The notes: a model not told the origin generated them from the letters alone. A stretch of DNA of 24,530 nucleotides from CAZXEU01 sp964639665 (GCA_964639665.1 CAZXEU010000082.1:1-24530); one strand, 5' to 3'. Positions 6,512-15,986 are shown, numbered from the stretch's first letter. Numbers and translations: made by a program.

Positions 6512-9500
6512 CTATCTCGCAGACAGGCTGAATTTAAGGGTTTGAAACTCTCCGGGAGCGAGCGTAACAGAAGCAGCGTCTCCATCGACGGAAAGGGATT
6601 CTCCGTCACCCCCAAACATGTTGGCACGCGTGCCGCTATTGACGTCGAAGAGCGCCGAGCTGATCCGCGCCTCGGCCGGAGCATCCGGATGCATGTTCAT
6701 CAGGCGAAGCACCACGCCGCGCCGGTCGGCCGCCGGCTTCAGCGCCAGGACAACCACACTGCCCCCCTCCACGACGAGGAAGCTCTCGCTGGCAGGCTCG
6801 GAGCGCAGCCACGTGTAGCGCACGACAGGCGGCGCACTTATCTCCCATCCGAACCGGCCGGTCGATGCCGGCTCGAAGGCCCCCTCCCGGCTCGCAAAGC
6901 TGTAGCGGAAATCCAGCATGCCCTCGTTCTCCTCCCACCGATTCCAGTTTTCGGGAAAATTATTGACCACGTTCGCCAGTATGACCGCATCGCCCGCCGA
7001 ACTCTGGCGCAAACGCACAACGCGGCTGTCTGCCGCGGCCCAGCTTACGGAATAATCCGCGCTGTGCACTCCTACGCCGCGCCTTACCGCAAACGCATCA
7101 TGCTCCATACCCGGCAAGCGGTCCGTGCCGGGATCCAGGAAGCCGCCCAGAACATCGACCGCAGCGCGGCTGCCCGGCACCTTGAAGGGAAAGGCAACGG
7201 CATATTCCTGCACCTGATCCGGAAACTGGAGCGTTTCAAGGTCCACGCTGTGATGCACGTCCACGCGGTCCAGGTCTTCCCAGAGCGTGTATTCGGACCG
7301 CGCAAACAGGTGGCCGGGCCGGGCCGTCACCAGCGTCAGCCGTACCGGGCTCTCGTCTCGCACATACATAGTCACCTCTTGAGCGTCCATGACCTCGAAC
7401 GACGACGCATCCAGGGATTCGGCTCGAAGAGGCAGGCCGAACGGCGTATCCCCGGCGGCCCCTATCAATTCCCTTTCGCTCTTCCGGTCCAGAATACGCA
7501 CCACGCTCCCGGCGGTGCAATCCCCTGTTATGCGATAGTAGGCATTCTCTATGCTGCAGCCTTCCGCCTGCAAGTCGCCCTCGGGCACTGGATCAGGTTC
7601 GCTGATCCGCTCAAGCCGAATCTTCTTGTAGCCCAGGGGCGGCACGCCCCGCGCCACGAATCGCAAGGTATGGCCGGTTTGGCGACTGGGGATTACCTCT
7701 TGCTTCTGAAGATCGATCGCGCGATACCCGTGCGCGTTCTCCCTGGGAAACTCCACTTCGACCGGCGCATCGCGAATCCAGTTAAGGGGATTGAACACGT
7801 ACAGGGCCTCGCCCTCGAAGCTCTCCTCGCGCGCGGAGAGCCGATACGCCGCCCGCTCCATTACTTCCCTGGTCGCAAGAGCCGCATCCTGCACGTACTG
7901 CTCCCGATACGCCATCGTAAGGAGGTTGTCGGCCGGCGAGCCATAGCCGTATTCCAGTCCGCTTCCGTGGCCGCTGAAGTGGAGCAGGTTCTCATATGAC
8001 TCGCCAATCCGGGCAGTGAGAGGATCCTGCAAAGGATCAAGAAGCCAGGACAGGGTGGCCATTTTCTCGGCCGACAGCACGTGGTGCTGCGTCCAACGCT
8101 GTCGCACCATGCGTGCGGGCTCCCCCTGGTATAGTACATCCCACGTCGAAGTCCAGTCTCCCTTTACAACCGGCAGCGCGTCATATCGGGCCTGAAAGGC
8201 CTCGGCAAACGCGTCAATGTTGCTCACATGAATGCGCGGATACGCGTTCTCTGCGTTCCAGGCTGCGGCCGTGGCCGGGGCTTTGAGCGGAATCGCACCG
8301 TTGTCTCCGAATGTATGGACGGCCAGTACCAGATCGTACCCGTACCCCTGCGCACTGAGCCTGTGCAGCCTTTCCCACAACCGATACGGCACCGCATCCG
8401 CGCTCTTTTCCAGACCCAGGGTCTGTCCCTCATTATAGGCTTCGCTGCGGTAGGTAACCACGCGGCTTCCGCCAACGCCTTCCCAGTAGAACACCTTGGG
8501 CAGGCTGCGCTGCAGCGCATAGTTGCTGTACACTTCGTTGAGGCCTGTAACAAGAAACGAGACGCCGGCCTCTTCCAGAACCTGCGGCATCATCCAGGAC
8601 AGCCCCGGCACATCGTTGTAAACGGCGGCTTCGAACTGCAATCCGAATTCGCGCGCGAACGCCCTACCCTTGTCGAAGGAGCGTATGAGTTCCTCTTCGC
8701 TCACCCAGCCCGTATAGGGATTCGTGTACACGGGAGAGACGGCAATGCGTCCCGCCTTCACCAATTCCATCAGCCGGTCGAATTGTTCGTGCGAACGTCC
8801 GAGCCTGTATTGCTCCAGCTGCCAGATGGTCTCAATGGTCCAGGAAAACGACGAATCCCGCTCGCAGCGTGCCAGGACATCATCCAGCGCACGCAGATGG
8901 CGTTCCTTTACTACAGGCTGTGTGTTGGTGTACCCGATGTCGGTGTGCGACATCATAGCCAGGTGAATCTCGTAGTGCGGCTGCGGCATAAGCGAGGCGC
9001 TCGCCGTCAGAAACTCGTCTCCCAGGTCCAGCCGAATCTCGGCGGTGACCTCCCGGGTGACCTCCGGCAAGTAAAGCGGATGGCGACTCTCGCCAAATGG
9101 TACCCGCTCCAGCGTGGCCGCATGCTCCGCATCCCCGGCCTTGATACGCAAAATGCCTGTTCGCTGCTCGCCCGACAAGGATATGACGGAGAGATCGAAG
9201 CGCTGCTGCAATCCGTCCCGTGATTCCCTGAAGAAAAACGTCGAGACAAGGTCGACGCCCGCTGCCGCCTCTCCGGTCGGCACCTGTATCTCCACCCCGG
9301 GAACGGGGAAACCGTCTGCGCCTGTCAGCCTGGCATAGAATCCCCACTCGTAGCGAATTTCACCGAAGAAGCCCGGCGCTTCATTACGGTGGGTCTGCCC
9401 CACCTTAACCAGGAGGCTGTTGCGCCCCGCCTCAAGGCGAAGCGGCAGTGCATCGGTGTCGGGCTCCGCATTGCGATCAGCCGTGCTGGCGCGCACAGCA

Positions 9501-10000
9501 TCACCGTTCAGCATCACCTTGACGCTGCTGTTGCTGCCGAGCTTCAGCACCACATCCTGCTCCGCCGGACTGTCGATGTAGGCAAATGCATAGCCTGCCT
9601 TCGCCTTCCAGACTTTCTCCGGTGTGTCTCCCGGCCGCACCCATCCCATTGCCGCGTTGAAATTAACGAAGCCGCCTCGCTGCACGTAGAGCGGCTTCCA
9701 GGCCACGGTCCCTCCCTCGACGAGGGTAGTCTCCTCGATGCGGCCCGCCACGGGCATGATGGCCGCCTCCCCGATCACATCCGCGTCCACGGCCTGCCCG
9801 AATCCGACGAGGGGCTGTTCAAAGGGCCCGGCCACCAGCCAGGCGGGTATGAAGCCTGCCTCCGTAAGACCAAAGGTGACATACGCCTGCCCGGTGCCGC
9901 GGGAAGGATCGGAGAGACTCACCGGCCCTCTATCCGCTTGTGCGAACGCCGCGACAGTCGTCAGGAAAAGCAGCGTGCCTGCCGTATAAACCTGCCGCAT
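6512..10000 (-). CDS. Exported GH38 (alpha-mannosidase family) glycosidase, large, without T9SS tail
   Basis: A 1162-aa protein with an N-terminal signal peptide (hydrophobic stretch to AAFAQA at about residue 22). Residues about 50-225 contain a beta-rich region beginning WLVAGPF and including VKVMLNGDAV, resembling a jelly-roll sugar-binding module. The GH38 catalytic domain starts about residue 343. It has HTDIGYT (352-358) providing zinc ligands His and Asp, WTIETIWQLEQY (387-398), YNDVPGLSW (461-469) with Asp463 as the probable nucleophile, and VHTFGDNGA (561-569). C-terminal beta domains include FNPLNW and VPPLGYKKIRL, as in GH38 C-terminal regions. The family retains alpha-mannosidases and mannosylglycerate-related hydrolases with zinc. 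It ends in SLSAR with no sorting domain, so I expect a periplasmic enzyme. ATG 10000 lies six bases after the permease stop, so it is co-transcribed with the importer. Exact linkage specificity is unknown. Confidence 0.88.
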   Translation of the reverse strand: MRQVYTAGTLLFLTTVAAFAQADRGPVSLSDPSRGTGQAYVTFGLTEAGFIPAWLVAGPFEQPLVGFGQAVDADVIGEAAIMPVAGRIEETTLVEGGTVAWKPLYVQRGGFVNFNAAMGWVRPGDTPEKVWKAKAGYAFAYIDSPAEQDVVLKLGSNSSVKVMLNGDAVRASTADRNAEPDTDALPLRLEAGRNSLLVKVGQTHRNEAPGFFGEIRYEWGFYARLTGADGFPVPGVEIQVPTGEAAAGVDLVSTFFFRESRDGLQQRFDLSVISLSGEQRTGILRIKAGDAEHAATLERVPFGESRHPLYLPEVTREVTAEIRLDLGDEFLTASASLMPQPHYEIHLAMMSHTDIGYTNTQPVVKERHLRALDDVLARCERDSSFSWTIETIWQLEQYRLGRSHEQFDRLMELVKAGRIAVSPVYTNPYTGWVSEEELIRSFDKGRAFAREFGLQFEAAVYNDVPGLSWMMPQVLEEAGVSFLVTGLNEVYSNYALQRSLPKVFYWEGVGGSRVVTYRSEAYNEGQTLGLEKSADAVPYRLWERLHRLSAQGYGYDLVLAVHTFGDNGAIPLKAPATAAAWNAENAYPRIHVSNIDAFAEAFQARYDALPVVKGDWTSTWDVLYQGEPARMVRQRWTQHHVLSAEKMATLSWLLDPLQDPLTARIGESYENLLHFSGHGSGLEYGYGSPADNLLTMAYREQYVQDAALATREVMERAAYRLSAREESFEGEALYVFNPLNWIRDAPVEVEFPRENAHGYRAIDLQKQEVIPSRQTGHTLRFVARGVPPLGYKKIRLERISEPDPVPEGDLQAEGCSIENAYYRITGDCTAGSVVRILDRKSERELIGAAGDTPFGLPLRAESLDASSFEVMDAQEVTMYVRDESPVRLTLVTARPGHLFARSEYTLWEDLDRVDVHHSVDLETLQFPDQVQEYAVAFPFKVPGSRAAVDVLGGFLDPGTDRLPGMEHDAFAVRRGVGVHSADYSVSWAAADSRVVRLRQSSAGDAVILANVVNNFPENWNRWEENEGMLDFRYSFASREGAFEPASTGRFGWEISAPPVVRYTWLRSEPASESFLVVEGGSVVVLALKPAADRRGVVLRLMNMHPDAPAEARISSALFDVNSGTRANMFGGDGESLSVDGDAASVTLAPGEFQTLKFSLSAR

Positions 10001-10006
10001 GCGTAC

Positions 10007-10846
10007 CTAGGCTTTCAGTCCGCTCATGGTGAATCCCTGAATGAAGTATCGCTGGAAGAAGAAGAATATGATCACCATGGGAATCATCATGATGATGGAG
10101 GCCGCCATTAATATGCCCCATTCCGTCTGATGCTGCCCCACGAACAGGGCAAGCCCCAGCGCCAGCGTGTTCTTGGCCTGGTCGGATAGGTAAATGAGCG
10201 GCCCCAGGAAATCATTCCATGAAAACATGAACGTAAGGATCGCCACGGTAATGAGTGCCGGACGAGCCAGCGGCATCGCAATGTTCCAGTACAGGCGCCA
10301 CTCGCTGCACCCGTCGATCCGGGCCGCATCAAACAGTTCGCGGGGGATGGTCAGGAAAAACTGGCGCAGCAGGAAAATATTGAACGCCCCGCCGCCGAGG
10401 AAGGCCGGGACTATGAGCGGCTTGTAGGTATTGAGCCAGTGCAGCTCCTTGAAAATCACGAATAGCGGGACCATGATGACGTGCAGCGGCAGCATCATCG
10501 TCGCAATCACGAAAATGAAGAGCTTGTCCCGCCCGGGCCAGCGAAGACAGGCAAAGGCATATGCCACGAGCGAGCTGGAAAAGACCGTTCCCAGGATGGT
10601 CAGCGTCGTTATGTACGTCGTGTTTTGCAGGTACCTCAGGAAGGGCAGGCGGTCAAATACCTCGGCGTAGTTCTCCCAGCGGATCTCTTCGGGAAACCAC
10701 GTAGGCGGAATGGCGAATATCTCCTCGTTGCCTTTCAGCGAGGCCGACAGCATCCAGAGAAGCGGGATGATAAGCACGACGGCAACCGCCACCAATACCA
10801 GGTAGATGGCCACCTTCTTTATTGACGCTATGTTGGGCCCTTGCAT
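10007..10846 (-). CDS. Carbohydrate ABC transporter permease, MalG/UgpE type
   Basis: A 279-aa inner-membrane permease with about six hydrophobic segments (for example residues 12-33, 79-100, 109-131, 143-162, 199-217 and 244-267). The EAA loop that docks to the ATPase is seen as FDAARIDGCSEWRLYWNIAM (172-191) followed by PLARPAL. The C-terminus ends FIQGFTMSGLKA, typical of the MalG subgroup of binding-protein-dependent sugar importers. ATG 10846 overlaps the stop of the upstream permease by one base (TGATG), so the two are translationally coupled. With the preceding permease and binding protein it forms a CUT1-type importer. The ATP-binding subunit is absent from the window and is probably a shared MsmX/UgpC-like protein encoded elsewhere. 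Confidence 0.93.
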   Translation of the reverse strand: MQGPNIASIKKVAIYLVLVAVAVVLIIPLLWMLSASLKGNEEIFAIPPTWFPEEIRWENYAEVFDRLPFLRYLQNTTYITTLTILGTVFSSSLVAYAFACLRWPGRDKLFIFVIATMMLPLHVIMVPLFVIFKELHWLNTYKPLIVPAFLGGGAFNIFLLRQFFLTIPRELFDAARIDGCSEWRLYWNIAMPLARPALITVAILTFMFSWNDFLGPLIYLSDQAKNTLALGLALFVGQHQTEWGILMAASIIMMIPMVIIFFFFQRYFIQGFTMSGLKA

Positions 10847-11751
10847 CAGGAGCTCTTAGGTTCTCCCGTGTAATGCACCCAACGCCTCCCTAGCCAGAAC
10901 TGGAACATGGTGACCACGAGCGTGATGACCAGCAGAATCCAGGCCATCGCCGAGGCATAGCCCATCTCGTAGTCGTCGAACGCCTTGAAATAGAGGTACA
11001 GGTTGTAGAAGAGCGTCGAATTGAGCGGCCCCCCCTTGGTCATCACGTAGGCCTCCGTGAAGATCTGGAACGAAAAGATGACCTCAAGCACGCTCCAGAG
11101 AAATATGACGGGCGACAGCATCGGGACCGTCACGTGCCAGAAGCGGGCCCACCAGCCGCCGCCATCAATCTCCACCGCTTCGTAAAGCGATGGCGGAATG
11201 CCCTGCAGGGCAGCGAGGAAAACGATCATCCGTGCACCGCCGATGGCCCAAAGACTCATGAGCGCCATGCCCGGCTTCGACCATGCCGTGCTTTGAAGCC
11301 AGAGCGGCCCCGGCAGTCCAAGCCATCCGAGCGCAGTATTGACCAGTCCGATCTGCGGATTGAACATCCACATCCAGATCACGGACAGCACCACCCCGGT
11401 GATGATGGAAGGCAGAAAATAGGCTGTGCGGAACCACTTGATGCCCCGTACCGCCTGATTGGCCAGTACCGCCAACACGAGCGATCCGCCGATGGCAAGC
11501 GGCAAGCGCAGAATGGTGTAGACCAGCGTGTTCCAGATGGATTTGCTGAAGTACGGATCGTCGAGAAGAAGCTCGCGGTAGTTGTCGAGGCCGATAAATT
11601 GCGGTACGCGCAGCACGTCATACTGGCACAGGCTGTAGTAGAGCGACATGGCTATCGGATACAGCCCGAAGATCAGAAAGCCTACGGCCCACGGCGAAAG
11701 GAAGGCGTACCCTGTCAGGGTCTCCTTGAATCTGTAAGACGGAGCTTTCAC
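10846..11751 (-). CDS. Carbohydrate ABC transporter permease, MalF/UgpA type
   Basis: A 301-aa inner-membrane permease. The N-terminus (KETLTGYAFLSPWAVGFLIF, residues 9-28) is typical of the first membrane segment of MalF/UgpA-like permeases. Further segments lie at about 73-98, 108-130, 163-183, 213-235 and 270-292. The EAA loop is YEAVEIDGGGWWARFWHVTV (190-209) followed by PMLSPV. I chose GTG 11751 because it follows the binding-protein stop by ten bases and puts the LTGYAFLSP motif at its usual place. The frame stays open further upstream, but that part lies inside the preceding gene and does not resemble a permease. No Shine-Dalgarno is visible. It pairs with the next permease through a TGATG junction. 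Confidence 0.92.
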   Translation of the reverse strand: MKAPSYRFKETLTGYAFLSPWAVGFLIFGLYPIAMSLYYSLCQYDVLRVPQFIGLDNYRELLLDDPYFSKSIWNTLVYTILRLPLAIGGSLVLAVLANQAVRGIKWFRTAYFLPSIITGVVLSVIWMWMFNPQIGLVNTALGWLGLPGPLWLQSTAWSKPGMALMSLWAIGGARMIVFLAALQGIPPSLYEAVEIDGGGWWARFWHVTVPMLSPVIFLWSVLEVIFSFQIFTEAYVMTKGGPLNSTLFYNLYLYFKAFDDYEMGYASAMAWILLVITLVVTMFQFWLGRRWVHYTGEPKSS

Positions 11752-11761
11752 GCAGTCAGGG

Positions 11762-13120
11762 CTAGTGGAAGTCCATCCTGGAGCGGACATACCGGTCGTA
11801 GCGCACGGCCCGGTCAAGAGCCGACTGCACGGTGGCCTCGGCCTGCCGGAGCGCCGCCCCGGGAGCCTGCTCTCCGTGCACGCTGCGCTCAAGCGCGCCG
11901 TAGAACTCTCGCCAGAACACGCCATGCGCCAGCGGCACCACCGTCGGCGAGTGGGCAAAATCCATCTGGCGCACGAACACCTCTACCAGGGGCTCCGATA
12001 TAAAGGAAGAGTCGTAGGCCGCGTGCATGTTTGCCGGAAAGAGCGGATCGTCGCGCTCCGCGATTTCCTGCAGCTGGGTTTCCTTCTCGACGCTGAACTG
12101 CATGAAGGCCCATGCCGCCTCCACATGCCGGACTCCCCGAGGCATGCCCAGCCACCAGCTTCCTGCCATCGAAACCGTCGGATACCCCTCGAAGGACGGA
12201 ATCTCCGTAACCCCGAAATCCATGTCCGGCCGGTAACGTGCAAGGAGGTCAAGGAAGCTCATATCGAGCACCACCATTGCGAGCTTGCCAGCCAGGAAGC
12301 CGTGCTGCTCGCCTGTTCCAAGCCCGCCGATGAAGGCCTGCACGGACTCAAGGTCATAATCCCGGTAGAATTCGATGGTCCAATTGAACCCGTCCAGCAG
12401 CTCAGGCACATGCAGCGCCACCTCTTCGCCCCCCTCCTGTACGTAGCTGACTCCCTTCTGCCAAGCGATTAGGGAGGCGACGGACATATTGCCCAGGATG
12501 CCCTGGTGCGCGCCGCTGAAAACGGGCAGGAAGCCCGCCTGCGTAATGTGGCCGTCGGAATTTTGAACCAGTAGCTGCCGGGCCAGGCTGCGCACCTCGT
12601 TCCACGTGGCGGGCGGCGTCTCGGCATCCAGTCCGGCTTCCCGGAACAGGTCCTTGTTGTAGAAGAAGGCGTAGGAGGCCGTATTGACGGGCAGCGCAAA
12701 GGGGCGGCCCCGCCAGGTTACCTCCTCCCACAGCGCCGGAAAGAAGCGGGTGGTGTCGAAGTCCGATTGCGCAATCAGGTCATCAAGCGGGTGCAGCGCC
12801 ATGCGCGACGCCCAGCGAACCACGGGCACGAACTGGCTAACAACATCAGGGGGATTTCCGCTGAGCACGGCCGTCAGGATCTTTTTTTCGTGTTCCTGCC
12901 AGGGAATCGGCGTGGCATCAATGACGATGCTGTCCTGGATCTGATTGAATTCGCGAACGGCAAAGGGCACATCGTCTTCCGCGCCCACGATGTACCAGTA
13001 CCGGATGTGCGTAGCGCCATCTTGCCGAGTGTCGCTGTCTGATTTGTCATGAAGCAGCAACACCAGGATGGCCAGGCTCGCTGCCCCGTATCCGATTCTC
13101 CTGGCGACAGAAGCCCGCAT
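11762..13120 (-). CDS. Extracellular sugar-binding protein of ABC importer (SBP family 1)
   Basis: A 452-aa solute-binding protein that should capture mono- or oligosaccharide in the periplasm for the two permeases downstream. Family features are a mature N-terminus beginning THIRYWYIVGAEDD, then ILTAVLSGNPPDVV, LPVNTASYAFFYNKDLFREA, ATWNEV, FLAGKLAMVV and MAGSWWLGMPRG, the usual SBP_bac_1 succession. Residues 10-24 are a hydrophobic segment (GYGAASLAILVLLLH) with neither a lipobox cysteine nor a clear signal peptidase site, so it may remain anchored in the inner membrane by its N-terminus. I chose ATG 13120 over the in-frame GTG 13129 because GAGGTG lies six bases upstream of the ATG. The gene begins 10 bases after the stop of the T9SS-tailed GH38 gene. 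Confidence 0.9.
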   Translation of the reverse strand: MRASVARRIGYGAASLAILVLLLHDKSDSDTRQDGATHIRYWYIVGAEDDVPFAVREFNQIQDSIVIDATPIPWQEHEKKILTAVLSGNPPDVVSQFVPVVRWASRMALHPLDDLIAQSDFDTTRFFPALWEEVTWRGRPFALPVNTASYAFFYNKDLFREAGLDAETPPATWNEVRSLARQLLVQNSDGHITQAGFLPVFSGAHQGILGNMSVASLIAWQKGVSYVQEGGEEVALHVPELLDGFNWTIEFYRDYDLESVQAFIGGLGTGEQHGFLAGKLAMVVLDMSFLDLLARYRPDMDFGVTEIPSFEGYPTVSMAGSWWLGMPRGVRHVEAAWAFMQFSVEKETQLQEIAERDDPLFPANMHAAYDSSFISEPLVEVFVRQMDFAHSPTVVPLAHGVFWREFYGALERSVHGEQAPGAALRQAEATVQSALDRAVRYDRYVRSRMDFH

Positions 13121-13126
13121 GATCTG

Positions 13127-13132
13127 CACCTC
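13127..13132 (-). promoter_or_regulatory. Ribosome binding site GAGGTG deciding the start of the sugar-binding protein
   Basis: GAGGTG on the minus strand is six bases before ATG 13120 and overlaps the stop of the preceding GH38 gene. It favours this ATG over the GTG at 13129, which is part of the site itself. Confidence 0.55.
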
Positions 13133-15986
13133 AGCGAAGAATGATCAATGTCCGGCCCTGTCGCTCCGTCAAGCCTTCAGGCGTAGTGGCTTCCGCCGCA
13201 AGGAAGTACACCCCGCTGGCCAGCGGCCGTCCCTGCCGGTCCGCACCCAACCACACGTGCGCGTGCTGTCCGGCGGGGCGCCTTGACGCGTGGATCGTGC
13301 TAACCTCGCGACCCAGCACATCATAGATGGCAAGGCGCACATCAGCCATCCGCCCCAACTCGTATCGAAACGTGGTTTGATGGCCAAACGGATTGGGGAA
13401 GTTTTGCTCCAGAGTGATGATCCCGGCTGCCGGCAGAGACTCTTCCGTGCTAAACCTAATATCAGGAGCCAGCCACAGGGTCTTCACTTCGTGCGGTCCG
13501 AAGGACACGGCAGCCTGCTGCTGAACGACCGGCAGATCGCGCTGAACGTCCTCCAATAGCGTAGTCTCCAAAACGCTGTCCACCTCAGGGCCAAACGACA
13601 GGGTCGCTTCGACGCCCGCTGACAATGGGTTATAGAGGCGGACTATGAATCCCCATCCGGCCCTTGCTCTCTTCAGCGTCGACAGCTGGAGCGTCGCACC
13701 TTCTACGGACATAAAAGCGTAGCTGTCCACAGGCAGAAGACCCTCCTGTCCCGGCGGCAACACGCGTACGTCGAGGGGCACATTGAAGTTGTAGGCAAAA
13801 TGCGTGGCCGCTGCAGCATCGGCGGCGCCTTCCTGTGACGTTACCGAGAATCCGGCTTCCAGCGGCCCCACGCCGGCCCGGTATGCCGTGCCGGCGGTGT
13901 TGAACGAGGTCAGAAGCCGCACCCGGCCATCGAACCGGCCCGCCGGATAGGCATGGATTGCAGGACCGTCAGTGGCAAGAATCGCGCTGGCGCTGCCGCC
14001 CGATATCAGCGCCCACCGCTGCATGGCATAGTGATTGCTGCGAAAACCGCTCAGTTCGTCCTCGAACACCCGCACATGCCCGAAGGGGATCTCGTACTCG
14101 AGGGTTGCATCCGGAAGGCCGAAGTGGAACACAAAATCCACTCCTTCGAAGTTGGTGGGTGGCCGCTTGTCATACCTGTTCCTGAAGTCGATGCGCTTTT
14201 GGCCGACCGGAAGGATGATCTCGCTCTCGTAGGCGTTCGATCCCGGGGCCGTGCCTGAAAGGTGTATGCGCTGCAGCACGGCTCCGCTGTCGCTGCTGAC
14301 GACCATGAAAGCAGAGGCTGCTCCTCCGTTGTAGACGTATTGATTGAGGCGGCCGTCCGCCTGCGCAAGCTCCGTGCCGGACGCCTTGTCCCGCAAGCTC
14401 CTGACACCACCCGTTGCCAGATCCACCTCAAGGCGATAAGCCTCGCTCTCAAGCGTCGTACCGCCGAGAGGCCGGGCCGCAGGCAATGATCCCGGTTCTG
14501 CAACCAGGCGGAAGAGCTTGTATCCCAGCGGCGGTACGCGGGCCGCCTGGAAGGCGACTTCGCCTGTCGAAAGCACCTGCATGGGCAGCGCTTCGCCTGA
14601 TTGCCCGTCCACGACGCGAAACGCCCCCAAGGATGCCACAGCCGGGTCGCCCAGCGGAATCCGCACTGCTTCCGATCGCTCCCAAGGCAGCGGGTTGAAT
14701 ACTGCAGCAACGGGATTCTCCCCCGTTTGAACGGAGGTGCCCAAGGCATCGAGAGCCTCGGCCAGGATGGCTTCGCCCGCGTCTTTGGCGGCGCCTATCC
14801 ACTCCATCTTGCGCCGCCAGAAGGGCGCATTGCCGCTTGGCAGGACCGCTCCCAGGTTGTGATCCTCGTACAGCAGATTGTCTATGTAGGCCCGGCGCAG
14901 CCTCGCGCCCGGATAGGCATAGCCCGGAACCAGTGCGTCCGCAATGGAAGCCGCGGTCTCTGCTGCGGGCAGCAGAGCCTGGGCCCTGCGAGACATCAGG
15001 AAACCTCCCGTGGCCGAGCCCGCAAACGACCAGCTCCACCAGTTGGGGGCATCCCCACGGAAAACCGGAATGGGTTCCGTTACGTTTTCCGTGACGTACC
15101 GGAAAAAATCCGAAAAGGTTGCCACATGCATCGTGGAGGACGCATGCCGCTCGTTCCACAGGCGGACATTTTCCGAGATCTTGAGGTTCGGTGCCCCGTT
15201 GTCTCCCGTTGCCGCATTTATGAGCACCACATCGTACGGATAGCCCTCTGCCGCCAGATCGCGCAGTAGGGCACTGAGGCGCTGCTCCATCGTGGAGTAT
15301 GCGCTGTACAGGCCCCAAATGCTGCCTTCGAGGTAAGCCCATCGGGGATGCATAGAGCGCCAGACGAGCGTTCGGTCGCCGCTCTGGGCCTCCCAGTAGA
15401 AGAGATTCGGCAAACTCGTAGTAGCGTAAAAGTCCGCCAGGAAGGAGTTCATCGCCAGTGAGGCATACGGGATTTTACCGCGGGAGAGCAGCTGCGCCAG
15501 CGACCAGGTAAACCCGGGCGTATCGTTGGTCACCGCCGTTTGGACCGGTATTCCGTACGCATATCTCAGCTCCTGGGCAAAGTAAAGAGACCGCACCAGC
15601 TCTTCCGGGCCAGCGAGGTCGGTCTGCAGGCTGAAGTGCATGGCCGCTATTTCGATCTGGCCTTTCCGCACCTGATTCATAAGGATTTCTACCTGCCCCG
15701 GGGAGCGGCTCTCAACGTAGTGTTCCAGTACCCATGTCACCTCAATCGTCCACTTGAACCGGCTCTCCGGAGGGTGCGATTGGGTCTGATTGATATAGGC
15801 TACAACATCATCCAGGTAGCGGCTGTGCGCCTCTACAACGTCAGGAACTGGTGCTGTAAAGCCCACGTCCGTATGCGAAAACGGCACGGCGAAGATCTTC
15901 CAGTCGCGGTCGAACTGGGCCACAACTTCCCCCGCGAGACCCAGGCAAAGCGCCCACAACACGCACTGCGCAAGCGTCCTTTTCAT
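13131..15986 (-). CDS. Secreted GH38 (alpha-mannosidase family) glycosidase with T9SS sorting domain
   Basis: A 951-aa protein with signal peptide (MKRTLAQCVL start, hydrophobic to VVAQ at about 24). The GH38 catalytic domain starts almost at once: SHTDVGFT (37-44) with zinc ligands His38 and Asp40, WTIEVTWVLEHY (79-90), TNDTPGFTW (153-161) with probable nucleophile Asp155, and NAATGDNGAP (257-266). The middle and C-terminal beta domains contain FNPLPWERS and VPPLGYKLFRL. The last 90 residues or so form a T9SS type A sorting domain (LEQNFPNPFG, YDVLGREVS, GVYFLAAEA, ending TLIILR), so it should be surface-exposed or released. Start: ATG 15986 overlaps the upstream PorV-like gene's stop by one base (TGATG); the frame is open further upstream but only within that gene. 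It lacks the large N-terminal module of the second GH38 protein and the His before GDNG. Confidence 0.9.
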   Translation of the reverse strand: MKRTLAQCVLWALCLGLAGEVVAQFDRDWKIFAVPFSHTDVGFTAPVPDVVEAHSRYLDDVVAYINQTQSHPPESRFKWTIEVTWVLEHYVESRSPGQVEILMNQVRKGQIEIAAMHFSLQTDLAGPEELVRSLYFAQELRYAYGIPVQTAVTNDTPGFTWSLAQLLSRGKIPYASLAMNSFLADFYATTSLPNLFYWEAQSGDRTLVWRSMHPRWAYLEGSIWGLYSAYSTMEQRLSALLRDLAAEGYPYDVVLINAATGDNGAPNLKISENVRLWNERHASSTMHVATFSDFFRYVTENVTEPIPVFRGDAPNWWSWSFAGSATGGFLMSRRAQALLPAAETAASIADALVPGYAYPGARLRRAYIDNLLYEDHNLGAVLPSGNAPFWRRKMEWIGAAKDAGEAILAEALDALGTSVQTGENPVAAVFNPLPWERSEAVRIPLGDPAVASLGAFRVVDGQSGEALPMQVLSTGEVAFQAARVPPLGYKLFRLVAEPGSLPAARPLGGTTLESEAYRLEVDLATGGVRSLRDKASGTELAQADGRLNQYVYNGGAASAFMVVSSDSGAVLQRIHLSGTAPGSNAYESEIILPVGQKRIDFRNRYDKRPPTNFEGVDFVFHFGLPDATLEYEIPFGHVRVFEDELSGFRSNHYAMQRWALISGGSASAILATDGPAIHAYPAGRFDGRVRLLTSFNTAGTAYRAGVGPLEAGFSVTSQEGAADAAAATHFAYNFNVPLDVRVLPPGQEGLLPVDSYAFMSVEGATLQLSTLKRARAGWGFIVRLYNPLSAGVEATLSFGPEVDSVLETTLLEDVQRDLPVVQQQAAVSFGPHEVKTLWLAPDIRFSTEESLPAAGIITLEQNFPNPFGHQTTFRYELGRMADVRLAIYDVLGREVSTIHASRRPAGQHAHVWLGADRQGRPLASGVYFLAAEATTPEGLTERQGRTLIILR

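Noticed and set aside
6434..7999. 521-codon plus-strand open frame opposite the GH38 gene
   Set aside because: The translation has no domain character and lies within a well-supported GH38 gene on the other strand.
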